From positions 43,679,010 through 43,743,009 of the forward strand of contig NC_057925.1 of the NCBI RefSeq assembly GCF_018873765.1: a stretch of 64,000 nucleotides of DNA, read 5' to 3'. The stretch is from Telopea speciosissima. Lineage: Eukaryota; Streptophyta; Magnoliopsida; Proteales; Proteaceae. A model generated the notes under the pieces. That model saw nothing but the letters and a program-made list of their open reading frames with translations. It did no database searches and had not been told where the DNA came from. Shown one piece after another: positions 11,601-23,489 of this stretch. The translations under genes and the position numbers were made by a program. Each line of letters starts with the position of its first letter. Within the stretch, counting starts at the first letter, position 1.

Positions 11601-12756
11601 AGTTTGCAGACTGAAGAAATCACTATATGGACTAAAGCAGGCTTCGAGGTAATGGTATTTAAAGTTTGATCAAATAGTGACTTCTTTTGGTTTTGCTGAG
11701 AATGCAATTGATAATTGCATTTACATGAAGTCTACCAAGTGCAAGTTTATTTTCTTGGAACTTTATGTTGATGATATCCTTCTTGCTAGCAGTGATCTTG
11801 GTTTACTTCAAGAAACCAAGCGGTTTTTGTCCAGTAACTTTGAGATGAAGGACATGGGAGAGAGCACCTATGTACTTGGCGTCAAGATAAGTTGGGATAG
11901 AAAGAGAGGTCTTCTTGGTCTGTCACAGAGGGCTTACATTGATAGAATCTTGAAGAGATTCAACATGTCTCAATGTTCAGGGAATGATGCACTTATTAGT
12001 AAAGGAGACAAGTTAAACAAGCAGCAGTGCCCGAAGAATAACCTTGAAAGAGACTCCATGAAGGACAAACCATATGCCTCAATTGTTGGTAGTTTGATGT
12101 ATGCACAGGTGTGCACTCAACCGGACATTGCCTTCGCAGTTAGCATGCTCGGGAGGTTCCAATCTGATGCCGGATTGGCCCATTGGACGGCAGCTAAGAA
12201 GGTAATGCGGTACTTACTGAGGACCAGAGATTTCAAGCTTGTTTACAGAAGAAGTGAGAGACTAGAGGTGGTCGGATACTCAGACTCTGATTTCAGTGGT
12301 TGTACTGATGACATGAAGTCAACTTCTGGATATGTCTTCCTGATGGGTGGAGGCACAATTTCGTGGAAAAGTGTCAAGCAGACAATCATTGCTTCATCCA
12401 CCATGCAGGCAGAGTTTGTGGCAATGTTTGAGGCAACCAAGCAGGCAGTTTGGCTGAGAAACTTCATTGCAGAACCAAAGGTTGTTGACTCCATCTCCAA
12501 ACCGTTGCGACTATGGTGTGACAACAACTCAGCAGTCATCTTCTCAAAGAACAACAAGAAGTCCAACAGTTCAAAGCACATTGAAATAAAGTATCTTCTT
12601 GTCAGAGAGAAAGTGACTGAGGGAGAGGTTGATGTGGTACACATCCCTACAGAGAAGATGGTGGCGGATCCTCTCACTAAGGCTCTTTCAGTGGGAGTTT
12701 TCAGAGGTCATGTTGCTAGCATGGGACTTGCAGAGTGTTTTGATATGCTTGTCTAG
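8622..12756 (+). pseudogene. Copia element 1 gag-pol polyprotein, disabled
   Basis: Domain order: gag (KLSGENYTSWYEDLDVYL), zinc knuckle (CKKKGHMKKDC at 9435-9467, its first half cut by a TGA at 9432), aspartic protease (WWLDSGSSIHIT, about 9570), integrase zinc motif (WHRRLVHIS) and core ([18 protein letters not shown]), reverse transcriptase ([21 protein letters not shown] near 11766) and RNase H ending in LTKALSVG. In-frame stops are at 8910, 9432, 10126, 10480 and 11650, with one frameshift near 9740; apart from these, gag-PR and IN-RNase H each stay in one frame. Several stops are TGA where the family has Arg, as expected from C-to-T change in CGA. The stop at 12754-12756 is the natural end. 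Confidence 0.92.
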
Positions 12757-12884
12757 TGGGAGTCTTTTTGATGTACTTGTTTAAATGAAAGTTTATTTTG
12801 ATCTCATTTATTCAAACCAGTGGTTTCTGTATTCCTTGCTATTCTAATATATTTACTGGTTATGTTTTCTTATTTGACATGTCT

Positions 12885-13045
12885 TGCGAGATGGCGGTTA
12901 GCCATAGGCGGTAATTAGCTGAAGTTTCCAAAATGGCAATTAGCCATAGGCGGTATTTAGCCAAAGTTTCTAAAGTGGCGGATAAGCCACAGGCGGTTAG
13001 CCAAAGCATGGTATTAACTCAAGTTTATGGCGGTTTAGCCCAAAT
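12885..13045 (+). repeat. Short GGCGGTTAGCC-type repeat after copia element 1 pol
   Basis: Units with GGCGGTTAGCC or GGCGGTATTTAGCC, spaced about 25-45 bases and joined by GAAGTTTCC or AAAGTTTCT, recur five or six times between the pol stop and the 3' LTR. No reading frame. Such pol-to-LTR minisatellites vary in length in copia elements; function unknown. Confidence 0.6.
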
Positions 13046-13354
13046 ATGAGTTAATGTCAAAATATGCTACCTATGAGGATTTTCAAGGTAGAGGACCTAC
13101 AGGGAATGAGCATCACTTGCTGATCACTCGTCATGCTCTAGTTTCCTTGTTTATACATATGCCCAAAGTGGTTCGCGTTGATAGATCATTTGTGGCTGTG
13201 ATGACAAAAAGTCGTATGCCGTATATTGAGGTATATCTTCTGCTGTCGTTCGACACAAATGGATGTTAACAGAATCAAATTTATTTGAGGGGAGAATGGG
13301 ACTCTGGCCAATTCCAATGAAGATACATGTGTTAATTTTGCCCAAGTGGTAGAT

Positions 13355-13718
13355 TGTTGGGTTTTGGGTTTCATTAACACAAGTATTTTTAATTGGGCCC
13401 ATAAAGGTTATTAACCCACTCTAGTTAGTCAGGGGCATAACTGACCTAACACATTGTGGGGATGTGATTAGGGTCAGGAAATATGCTATATATTCAACCC
13501 AAGGTACCCACAGCCGTCATTCTGATTATTCTATTATTCCTACTCACGGGAGAGAAAGGTGAAGGGCTGTGGAAGGCGCTTGGAGACAAATTCAAGCTTG
13601 GGGATCAACTACAAGTTTCAACCAAAAAGGTATGAATCTATTTCTCCTTTATTTATTTATTTTTCATATCTGTGTAGGATCACTATTTAGAGATCAAGGT
13701 ACTGCTTTGAATCTCACA
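13355..13718 (+). repeat. 3' LTR of copia element 1
   Basis: 364 bp, begins TGTTGGG after the purine tract and ends CTCACA, followed by the target duplicate AATAC. It differs from the 5' LTR by about 22 substitutions and a 2-bp gap. Confidence 0.93.
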
Positions 13719-13848
13719 AATACTACCTGTGATGGATCAAAAGGGTAGTTGGAATCACAGTTAGATGGATAGGAGCCATCATCATAATTAGGCCAAAGCC
13801 CATGGATGCTGAAGTTTATTACAGGCTTTCCTGTTGTAGGGTAGCAAC

Positions 13849-14316
13849 TATAAGATATTTTTCTAACATCTCATTGGTTGGCCCAATTGACCAAGTATCC
13901 CAAACGGTCATGTTAGTTGCACTTTGGATGTTAAGTTTCCTAATTTTTAGGGAATTCCTATTTGTTAGGGATTAAAACGTAATGGGATAAGCCACACTCC
14001 CACTATCCTTTAATATCTAGCCGTTATAGGAGACTAGATATTAACTATTAATAGGGAGACTTAGGTCCCCTCTCTACCTTCAACGCACACTCATTCCCAT
14101 TGACGAGCGAGTATACGGCTAAGGCAAGGGAGAAAAACCTAGCTCCATTAAAGTCTTAAGGAAAGGAACTCAGACAACGGCATCAATGGCTTCATCCAAC
14201 TCTGTCGGATCGTTGGTGAATGGTATTTATCTCCTACCTGTTTATATTTGTGATTCATGCACGTTTATGGCAAGATCTTGTTTACATGTAAGGTTATGTG
14301 AGAATTAGTACCTACA
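13849..14316 (+). repeat. 5' LTR of copia element 2
   Basis: 468 bp, ending CCTACA. Compared with the 3' LTR it keeps a block of about 33 bp (near 13932-13966) that is lost there between short TTAG-type repeats. It begins TA rather than TG, so this terminus may not be recognised by integrase. Confidence 0.9.
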
Positions 14317-14318
14317 CT

Positions 14319-14330
14319 TGGTATCAGAGC
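14319..14330 (+). other. Primer-binding site (initiator Met tRNA), copia element 2
   Basis: TGGTATCAGAGC, two bases inside the 5' LTR end; same primer as copia element 1. Confidence 0.9.
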
Positions 14331-14752
14331 ATAGGTTATGCCATGCGTTCTTGAATCACATGTTTATTTTGTTTTAATGGTGTATGTGATAACCATGTTA
14401 TCGGTTATATTTGTTCGGTTCTTCAAAGCTGCTGAAACTGTATAGACTTATATATATATATTGCACCATGAGTATACCATTATCAATAAGGTTTTGCATA
14501 TTGGATACTTGAATCGATTTCTGGATCTGGATTTTTTATTTTTTTTTGTCATTTATTGTATGCTTGATCCTTATGGCTTTATATGCACCTGGAAAACAAT
14601 TTCTGTTTCAAGTCTTGTTGGCACCCATCTTAGTGCATAGTATCTTCAGCACAATGCTGCGTACTGGGCACCTGCAACTTTAAAAAAAAAAAAAAATTTC
14701 CGAACGCAGCCATGGCCACCTGAATCGGCAGCCAAGGCTGCCATTTTTTTAT

Positions 14753-16728
14753 GGGAAAATATCATCCCCCTCCCCTCTAAGTTTGCCTAATATCAATCCA
14801 GTACCCAAGTTTTGAAAAATATCTACCCCCTCCCCTACTTTATAAAGATTATATCAACCGTACCCTAACAGTTAAAAAACCCCATTAAGCGATGACGTGG
14901 CATATCCAATTTTTCTAAAACCCCAGATTACCCTTCTTCTTCTTCTGCTCCTCGCTCTCAACCGACCGAGATTCCCATCACCCATCCGTCACGACCACTA
15001 CCCCTCTCTGCAAACCCCATCTGCATTATGAGGTTCTCCATCCGAAGAACCATCATCTCCACCTTAGTTGGAAGAAGAAAATTTAACCCAAGTCTCGTTA
15101 CCAGTACCCCCATCACGACTATGGAAACCCTCTGCTTCGTCCTCGTTCGACATCAAGAGAAAATTGTCCTAAACCACGAGAGCTATCTATCTACTGACAA
15201 CCAAAACCCATGAAATCCATCAACAAGAACCCAATTCATCCAATATCCTAATCAACACACAAGCCCTTGCTTTCGAACCGCCAACTGGAACGAGGGAATC
15301 GAATGCCCCTCCCCCAATAAGAGTGAGAAATGGCAAACTAAAGGGGAGGGCTAGAACACAATTTGGTTAAAGAACCAAATTACACAGAAAGGGGGAATTG
15401 CCCTTATTAGAATGGAATGGAAGGGATCGTGAGATAGAAAGGAACGTTCATTTAAAGGCCAATCTAAAAAAGGCTGGGACGGTAGATAGAAGGAAGAAGA
15501 GGAACCCAGATCACAAAGAAAGTTAGGAAAAGGAAAAATGGAAACCTACCAGAGAAGCCACAAATGAAGGTGTATTGGGAGAGAGAAAACATACCAGAGA
15601 ATCCACGATCGACCATTGCAGAGAAGGCAATGAAATCGAAAAGGGGTCGTCACGATCATTTAAGAGTAGGATTTTTTGTGGGTAGAAGGAATTAGATATT
15701 TTGGAACTTTTCTGTTAGTAAAATAACAACTTTCTTCATTTAATGTTCTGTGTTTGATTTGATTTGATTTGATTGATTTATAAGGTGGAGCAGGGACTCT
15801 GGTTAATGAATCATGAGGCAGCCTCACTGAAAAATTCCTTTTGGTTTGGAACTGGTGAGTGAATCGCGATTCATGAACTAAAACCCCTCTTTCCCATGAA
15901 TCATGAATAAAAAGCCCTCTTTCCCATGGACTTTGGTTCATGAATCATTAATTAAAACCCCTCTTTTCCATTAACCAATTAACAGAGTGAAATTTAAAAA
16001 CCAAGAAAGGTTTGAAACCTTGATTAAACCTTAGAATTTTTTCCCCAAGAAAAGAAGAGCTGATCACACAGATTACCCAAAAGGAAATGAATCGCTAAGG
16101 ACTGATTGTACATGGATGGAGTTGCAATGAAATCAAAACTCTTAAAAAGATTGCAGTGCTTAGATATGCTGATGATGGAGTTTCACCCCCACTCTTGCAT
16201 TCCTGCCCGAATAATGAACTTTCCCAATGGGAAAGAGGGGTTTCAAAATCAATCCCGTAGAGCTTTTTAAAGCAAAAGGAGAGAGGGAGAGAGGGGTTTC
16301 CCTGTTTCTAACATTTTTCTGCAAGTTGCTGTTTATCCGAAGACACACAAGCTTGGTCTTTGTGTCACACTGCTTATCGCTCCTTTGGAATGGATACAAG
16401 CGTCGCCACTGAGAGCCCTAGTTGTGGAAGGAAAGAGGGAAAGGGATGGGTTTTGGCGATGTGCAGGAATGAAGAAAATGGGAGTCTCGGTCAGTTGATA
16501 GCGAGAAGAAGAAGAATAAAGAAGGGGTGGGTCCCATTTCATAAGTCTTTTTTAACTCCAATTAAATGGGTAATATCATCTTTTGAATTGTTAGTTTAAC
16601 ACCGTTAACCACATAGGGTACGGTTGATATAATCTTTATAAAGTAGGGGAGGGGGCAGATATTTTTCAAAACTTGGGTATTGGATTGATATTAGGCAGAC
16701 TTAGAGGGGAGGGGGATGATATTTTTCC
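14753..16728. mobile_element. Mutator-like (MULE-type) non-autonomous transposon nested in copia element 2
   Basis: About 120 bp at the left end, starting GGGAAAATATCATCCCCCTC, is repeated inverted at the right end, finishing with GGATGATATTTTTCC. The element is flanked by the 9-bp duplication TTTTTTTAT (14744-14752 and 16729-16737), the size made by Mutator transposases, though it is T-rich. Long TIRs and a 9-bp TSD point to a MULE. The interior has no transposase motif; it is CT-rich on the left and has a long GA-rich stretch, with only chance ORFs, so it may hold captured gene DNA I cannot name. It lies in the leader between the primer site and gag. Confidence 0.85.
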
Positions 16729-17844
16729 TTTTTTTATTCTTTTGGTTTGTTATTACGGTGATTGGACACCGGCGTAGAGGTCGTCAGAGTCATACAGTTA
16801 CTCTGTTTTTTTTTTTCGAGGTCGGAGCACCTGGACTGAGGCCGCAATATGCGCCTGGTTTTTCGAACACGACTCTGTTTGTTGAGTCATGGACGAAAGT
16901 TGAAGAAGAGGACTTTACTTGTCTTTTTCTTAATTTGTTTGGGACCTTTAGGTCTATTATGTTTAAATTATTTGATTGAATTTTCAATGGGCCATCCCTT
17001 TTCTGGGCCTCTTGGTATTTTAATAATTCATTTTGTTTTAAAAGCCCATGATGGGCCTTAGCCCATTTGATAATATGTTTGTTTGGTTCAGTATGAACCA
17101 AACCGGACGAACCTGTTAAACCGCTTCGGATTGGTTTATCCTGTCGGACCACCGGTTCGGGTTACCCATATACCCGACCCGGCAACCCTTTTGGACCCAT
17201 CGGGTCGCCGGTCGACCGGCCGGAACTTGGTTGTCGCCGGCGGGATTTTCCAGCGTTGACCGGCGATACAGAATAGAAAAAAAAAAAGAAACAGAAATAA
17301 GAAAATAAATATGTTTGTATTTATTTCTATTCTGATTCCTATTTATGATACTTTAAATTTCTGTTTATCAAAGTATGCTGTTTGTTTTAGTTTCTGTTTA
17401 TGATTTCTATTTCTGTTTTTAGAGAAATCTATTTGTCTCTGTTTATTCTGATTTCTATTTATGCCTGATGAAATCATTTATGATATAAACAGTTTATAAA
17501 TTCTGTTTGTTTAAATTTCTAATTTTGTTTCTATATGATTGAAACTTTATTAGAATCACTTCCGTTGCGACATCTTTATCGTTTTGAATCCGATTCTGAT
17601 TCCGTTTGTTTCCATATTTCTATTTTTTGGAATACATTAATATGATTAGTTATAATTTAACTTGGGATGTTAAATTAAGTTTTATTGATGTCACATACAC
17701 TTAGATGTTGGGAACTTAGGAGATAAAACCAAAATAAACATATAATGAAAATATTCAAGGGGATTGAACCTAAATTAAACATCATTAATGAAATTACATC
17801 AATAAAACACTATTTAGGACATCAATGAAAACTATATAATTGAG

Positions 17845-18160
17845 TTTAGTGGGAGTGTCCAGAGGCACACACTTCTCTTGATTATAAGTTTAGTCTTAAA
17901 TATTACAGAGAAACATCTCAAACAAGAATGCAACTAGTTTAGGGTATTTGGACATACAATTAAGTGGAATGGGAGTATCCAAAGGTACACATTCCTCTTG
18001 GTTGTGATGCCCTCGATTGCTAATCCTAGACATAAATGAAGGAACACTTCAATCATAAACAAACTTATTGAGGGCATTATGGTAAAATCATTAGTCTCAC
18101 AGTCAAGTTAAAATGGGAATATCCAAAGGTATACACCTTAGTTTGATTGTGTAGATAGAT
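17845..18160 (+). repeat. Three imperfect repeats in the leader of copia element 2
   Basis: A unit built around GGGAGTATCCAAAGGTACAC then TTCCTCTTG recurs near 17850, 17969 and 18114, about 120-145 bp apart. It lies just before gag and has no reading frame. Repeats in copia leaders often affect transcription or RNA structure; here that is only inferred. Confidence 0.6.
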
Positions 18161-18358
18161 TGTCTAGTCCTAAGGATGACTTCCAACATCCTTTGAGTGA
18201 ACCACTAGTGTATTACAGTTTTGATCCCAAAGGATAGATTGTAATAATACAATAGGTTGCTCCTTTTTAGAATTGATAGTTCTAGTATTACTGAAACTCA
18301 AAGCATTATTGATAATAATAAGCATGTATTTTGTTCCATTTCAGAGGAACCATCCCCT

Positions 18359-21300
18359 ATGACAGTACCTAATACTGTCCCTATCCTCACTGGCTCAAAC
18401 TATCTGGATTGGCACGAGGAGTTGATTTACTACCTAGCTGTCGTTAATCATGACTATTGCTTCCGCATTGCAAAACCTGATGATCTCACTGATAAAAGTA
18501 CACCAATTGAGAAAGCTCTTCATGAGAAGTGGACCCGATCGAACCAATCAAGAAAACCATTGGCAAGACTATTAAAGGATCGATCCCTGAGTCTGACGAT
18601 GCAAAGACCTATCTGGCTTCTGTTGAAAAGCGGTTTGCTTCAGCAGACAAGTCTCTTGCAGGTACTCTCATGGGTAAATTAGTGACCATGAAATACAATG
18701 GCAGTAGTGGCATAGCCCAGCACATCTGTGAAATGGCAAACTTGGCTGCACAATTAGAAAAGCTGAACCAGAAGATGAATGAACCATTCCTTATTGAGAT
18801 GATTCTGCAATCACTCCCTGATAAATTTGAACCATTCAAGATCCATCGTAACACGAATGATGATGACTGGGATCTAAATGAGCTTCAAAGTAAACTCATT
18901 CAGGAAGAGCAGAGATTGAAACAAGCTGGAGGATAACAAGTAGCCAATTTTGTGGCACACAAAAGAAAGAGAGGATGAAACTTTAAAGCTATGCTTAAAA
19001 GGAAGACAATCAATCCACAGAATGACAACAAGAAAAAGAATACTGACAAATTGAAATGTTTCTTCTGCAAGAAGGCGGGACATCTTCGCAAGGATTGTCA
19101 GAAGCGTAAAGCTTGGTTCGAAAAGAAGTGTAATAATTCTATCCTTGTTTGTTTTCAAACCAACCTTATTGACGTTCCTTGTAACACATGGTGGATTGAT
19201 TCTGGTGCTACTATACATATTTCAAATTCCATGCAGGGATTCCTTACAACCCAGAGACCAAGTCCAAGTGAGAATGTTGTCTACATGGGGAATCGGATGG
19301 AGTCTGAGGTTCGAGCCATCGGTACTTACAGACTCATTATGGATACCGGATACCAGCTGGAGTTGATGAACACTCTCTTTGTCCCTTTTATGTCTAGGAA
19401 TTTAATTTCTTTGTCCAGACTTGATTATGAGGATTTTAATCTTAATTTTTAAAATAAGATTCTGAATGTTTATAGAGACGACGTTCTAGTTTTTACTGGA
19501 AATTTATGTGAAAATCTTTATAAACTGAACTTGGACTCCGATTATGAGAAATCCCTTCTTGCCCTGCATGTGAATGTTGGATCTAAACGTAAATCCAACA
19601 GTGATGATTCCTAAATCTTGTGGCATAGGCGCTTAGGTCACATTTCTAGACCTAGAATAGAGAGGTTAGTGAAGGACGGTGTGTTACATACACTAGACTT
19701 CACTGACTTTGGAACTTGCATAGATTGCATTAAAGGTAAGCAAACTAAAAAGAATAAAGTGGTCGTCACAAGGAGTGATGCACTTCTAGAATTAATTCAC
19801 ACTGATATTTGTGGACCATTTGACCCTTGTATTACTGGTGAAAGGTATTTCATCACCTTTATCGATGACTTCTCTTGGTATTATTATGTCTATTTACTAA
19901 AGAAAAAGGCTAAAGCTAAGGATGTCTTTGAGATATTCTGTGTTGAAGTCGAAAATAAGTTAGACAGAAAGATCAAGGCTGTGAGGTTCGATAGAGGGGG
20001 TGAATACTATGATAGACATACAGATGTAGGACAAAGTGAGGGACCCTTTGTCCGATTCCTCAAATCGAAGGGTATTACTCCCCAATATACACTTTCTGAT
20101 ACACCTAGGCAGAACGGAGTTACAGAAAGACGCAATCGTACCTTTCAGGAAATGATACGAAGCATGATGAGCAACTCGACATTATCCGAGTTTTTATGGA
20201 GTGAGGCCTTAAAAACAGCCGTATATATCTTGAACCGGGTTCCCAGTAAATCAGTTCCTAAAACTCCTTATAAGTTGTGGACGGGAAAGAAACCTAGTTT
20301 GAGACACTTGCACATATGGGACTGTCCTGCAGAGGCCATATTGTATAATTCACATGAAAAGAAACTCGACCCTAAGACCATAAGTTGTTATTTTATTGGT
20401 TATTGTCAATGGTCAAAGGGATTCAGGTATTATCCACCCTCACACAGTACTAGGACTGTGGAAACATCAACTGCTAGATTCCTAGAGGATGACGACATTA
20501 GTGGGAGTGATAAACCATTTAATGTGGTATTTGATGAGCTCCGGGTTACACTTCTAGCTCTTGTACATCATTATAGCGTTGTTCTTCCACAAGCCATCAC
20601 TAGTGATGATCCTGTGGAACAACAAACTACAGAGGATGTACCACATCATGAGGATGTTGTCACTGAGAACACTGAGGATTTACCTCCACCTCAATCGGAT
20701 TTACAGGGAAGGCCTCAGAGAGTCAGGAGGTCTGCCATTTCGGATGACTACGTAGTGTATCTCCAGGACTCTAAGTTTGATATAGGAATTAAGGATGACC
20801 CTTTAAGTTTTTCACAGGCTATGAATGCTAATGATTCCAATAAATGGGTAAATGCCATGAAGGATGAGATGAAGTCTATGAGCGACAATGATGTCTGGGA
20901 GCTCGTTGAACTACCTTCGGGATTCAAAATGATTGGTTGTAAATGGGTATTTAAGACCAAACATGACTCGAAGGGTAATATGTTCAACGACATAAAGCCA
21001 GACTAATTGCAAAAGGCTTCACTCAGAAGGAAGGCATTGATTACCATGATACCTTCTCTCCTGTATCTAAGAAGGACTCACTAAGAATCATTTTGGCTTT
21101 TGTGGCTTATTATGATTTGGAGCTTCACCAAATGGATGTGAAAACGACATTCTTAAATGGGGATTTGGAGGAACAAGTCTACATGAACCAGCCTGAGGGG
21201 TTTAGTGAACAAGGAAAGAAAGGTCTAGTGTGCAGATTAAAGAAATCCATCTATAGACTTAAACAAGCTTCCAGACAGTGGTATCTCAAGTTCAACCACA

Positions 21301-22367
21301 TTATAGTGTCTTTCGGATTTGTTGAAAATACCTTTGATAGGTGTATATATCTGAAAGTCAGTGGGAGCAAGTTAATATTTCTGGTTCTGTATGTGGATGA
21401 TATCTTAATTGCTAGTAATGACCTTAGTTTGTTAAAGGATACGAAGACATTTCTCTCTAGTAATTTTGAAATGAAAGATATGAGTTTGGCCTCATTTGTG
21501 ATCAGCATAGAGATATATCGCGATAGATCTCGTCGATTACTTGGGCTATCACAGAAAGCTTGTATCAATAAATTGTTAGAGAGATATGGTATGAAGAATT
21601 GCAGACCAAGTGTTGCTCCTGTTATTAAAGGAGATAAGTTTAGTTTGAGCCAGTGCCCACAGAATGAACTGGAGCGAGAAAGGATGAAGGATATTCCCTA
21701 TTCCTCTGTTGTAGGGAGCCTTATGTATGCCATGACTTGTACTCGTCCAGATATTAGCTATGCTGTTGGAATGTTAGGTAGATATGTCAGTAATCTTGGT
21801 ATGGATCACTGGGTGGCAGTGAAAAATGTGATGCGTTATTTACAGGGAACAAAAGAATACATGCTTATTTACAGAGAATCTGATCAATTGGAAGTGGTCG
21901 GATATTCAGACCCTGATTATGCTGGATGCCTCGACAGCTGGAAGTCTACGTCAGGTTATGTTTTTCTTCTTGCTAGTGGGACAATTTCTTGGAGATCCAA
22001 GAAACAGACTTGTGTCTCTACTTCTACCATGAAAGCAGAGTTTGTGGCATGCGTTGACACCACATCTATGGCAATTTGGTTACGGAATTTTATCTCAGAG
22101 CCTCAGGTTGTCGACACCATCATGAAACCGCTGAGAATGTACTGTGACAATGTTGTCACTGTGTATTACTCCAAGAATGACAAGCATTCTAGTAGAGCGA
22201 AGCATATTGGAGTGAAGTACAACTTTGTGAAGGAAGTCGTTCAGAAATGAGAGGTGTCTATAGTTCATATAAAGACAAGTCTGATGATTGCTGATCCGTT
22301 GACCAAAGCATTGGCGCCTAAACTCTTTATAGATCTTGTATCGGATATGGGTCTTGTAAGAGTCTGA
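18359..22367 (+). pseudogene. Copia element 2 gag-pol polyprotein, disabled
   Basis: Gag opens with MTVPNTVPILTGSNYLDW. A frameshift near 18530 leads to the second gag part. The zinc knuckle CFFCKKAGHLRKDC is at about 19057 and the protease WWIDSGATIHIS at about 19190. Integrase has [25 protein letters not shown] and [11 protein letters not shown]. The RT has MDVKTTFLNGDL and YVDDILIAS (near 21391); RNase H ends with LTKALAPKL before TGA 22365-22367. In-frame stops lie at 18934, 18976, 19450, 19612 and 22248, with another frameshift near 20990 just before the RT. It encodes capsid, protease, integrase and reverse transcriptase for the copia cycle, now inactive. Related to, but clearly diverged from, element 1. 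Confidence 0.92.
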
Positions 22368-22731
22368 TGTATTGGTCACATATTGTAATAGCCACTCTCT
22401 CATTTGATTGATCATATTATTGATGTTTCTGAATATTTCTCATCTCTATCGTTATGTGCACATTTGTCTTGATATGAGTGAGATATTATTGTCTTAGACC
22501 ATTATATTTGGGTTTATCCCTTTTATGCACCAGTTTGAATGAAATTATTAATGTAGTAATTATGGAAGGAAGTATGTTGGTATAAATGACATTCAACCGC
22601 CATGATTCACATTAATAAGACTGTTCATTCAAGGTATTTCTGCTGTGTGACCTATGAATAGGAAATTATGTTAAATCCAAGTATTATTGTTTGGGAATTT
22701 ATAGTTTGGTCAAATGGTCCAAGTGGGAGAT

Positions 22732-23148
22732 TGTAAGATATTTTTCTAATATCTCATTGGTTGGCCCAATTGACCAAGTATCCCAAACGGTCATGTTAGT
22801 TGCACTTTGGATGCTAAGGGATTAAAACGTTATGGGATAAGCCACACTCCCACTATCCGTTAATATCTAGCCGTTATCTAGTCGTTATGGGAGGCTAGAT
22901 ATTAACTATTAATAGGGAGACTTAGGTCCCCTCTCTACCTTCAATGCACACTCATTCCCATTGACGAGTGAGCATACGGCTAAGGCAAGGGAGAGAAACC
23001 TAGCTCCATTAAAGTTTTAAGGAAAAGAACTCAGGCAACGGCATCAATGGCTTCATCCAACTCTGTCGGATCGTTGGATGAAGCCATTCACCAAGTTTAT
23101 GACAATATCCTATTTACATGTAAGGATATGTGAGAATTAGTACCTACA
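22732..23148 (+). repeat. 3' LTR of copia element 2
   Basis: 417 bp, starting TGTAAGATA after the purine tract and ending CCTACA, followed by the duplicate GCAAC. Shorter than the 5' LTR mainly because of one internal deletion. Confidence 0.9.
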
Positions 23149-23470
23149 GCAACAACCATTACTTGTATCACAGTATGATCCCGGCCACTATACAACAAGA
23201 AAATTACATAAATGAGTTAGCCCTTAAAGTTGTAGAATTCTTCTTTAGGAAAGAATGAAAATACATTGGTAATTAAAGTGGGTCTTTGCGAACTTACCTG
23301 CTGAACAAAATAGAAGAAATCATAATTCTGTGAAACACACACAACTACTAAGAGTTGCACCACAAGAATCTGAATGAGGACGACTGTGGACTTCATCCTT
23401 CTCTCTTTCTCTCTCTCTGTCTCTAGGTTCTGTTACTAGGTTCTGTTGATGGATGGTACATTGGTTCTGT

Positions 23471-23489
23471 GGCCATATATTTATAGGCC
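23471..23489 (-). promoter_or_regulatory. TATA box of the RNase T2 gene
   Basis: On the minus strand GGCCTATAAATATATGG lies about 80 bases before the ATG at 23396, followed by a GA-rich leader (23400-23425). Spacing and sequence fit a plant core promoter. Confidence 0.65.

Larger units (their letters stand above)
6878..13718 (+). mobile_element. Complete Ty1/copia element 1, in an RNase intron
   Basis: The two LTRs (6878-7243 and 13355-13718) match over their length and are flanked by the perfect 5-bp duplication AATAC (6873-6877 and 13719-13723). The Met-tRNA primer site TGGTATCAGAGC follows the left LTR at 7246 and a purine tract (AAGTGGTAGA) precedes the right one. A hand count gives about 22 substitutions and a 2-bp indel between LTRs, near 6%, so the insertion is not recent. 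It sits in intron 2 of the minus-strand RNase gene, in the opposite orientation. The polyprotein is full length but has stops and a frameshift, so it cannot move without help. Confidence 0.95.
13849..23148 (+). mobile_element. Complete Ty1/copia element 2, in an RNase exon
   Basis: LTRs at 13849-14316 and 22732-23148 are flanked by the perfect 5-bp duplication GCAAC (13844-13848 and 23149-23153). The duplicated bases are part of the codons for Gly-Cys-Cys in RNase exon 2, so this insertion breaks the host coding sequence. The primer site TGGTATCAGAGC is at 14319 and the purine tract AAGTGGGAGA ends just before 22732. The left LTR starts TATAAG instead of TGTAAG, a point change in the terminal dinucleotide. 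Part of the 9.3 kb is an inserted Mutator-like element (14753-16728). The polyprotein has frameshifts and stops. Confidence 0.95.
6375..23396 (-). pseudogene. S-like ribonuclease T2 gene, split by two copia insertions
   Basis: Read on the minus strand. Exon 1 (23396-23298) encodes a signal peptide (MKSTVVLIQILVVQLLVVV) and the mature start QNYDFFYFVQQ. Exon 2 starts at 23187 with WPGSYCDTSNGC, is interrupted at 23149 by a copia element, and resumes at 13843 with YPTTGKP and the first catalytic motif FSIHGLWPNY, ending at 13727. Exon 3 (6788-6375) has ISDLVSSLQVSWPSLSC, the eroded second catalytic motif (WYKH then TCSES), INLLQ-like QVNLLQILKS, DGGFYS, GYTPGI and the end KCSSSIEFPSF. All junctions are GT-AG in phase 0. 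Total length is about 223 codons, close to secreted S-like RNases, which cleave RNA outside the cell or in the vacuole. Exon 3 carries deletions in the second catalytic motif and a frameshift near LYQIDLCVD, so the gene is dead besides being split. Confidence 0.9.

Noticed and set aside
12243..12677. 144-codon minus-strand frame
   Set aside because: Shadow of copia RNase H.
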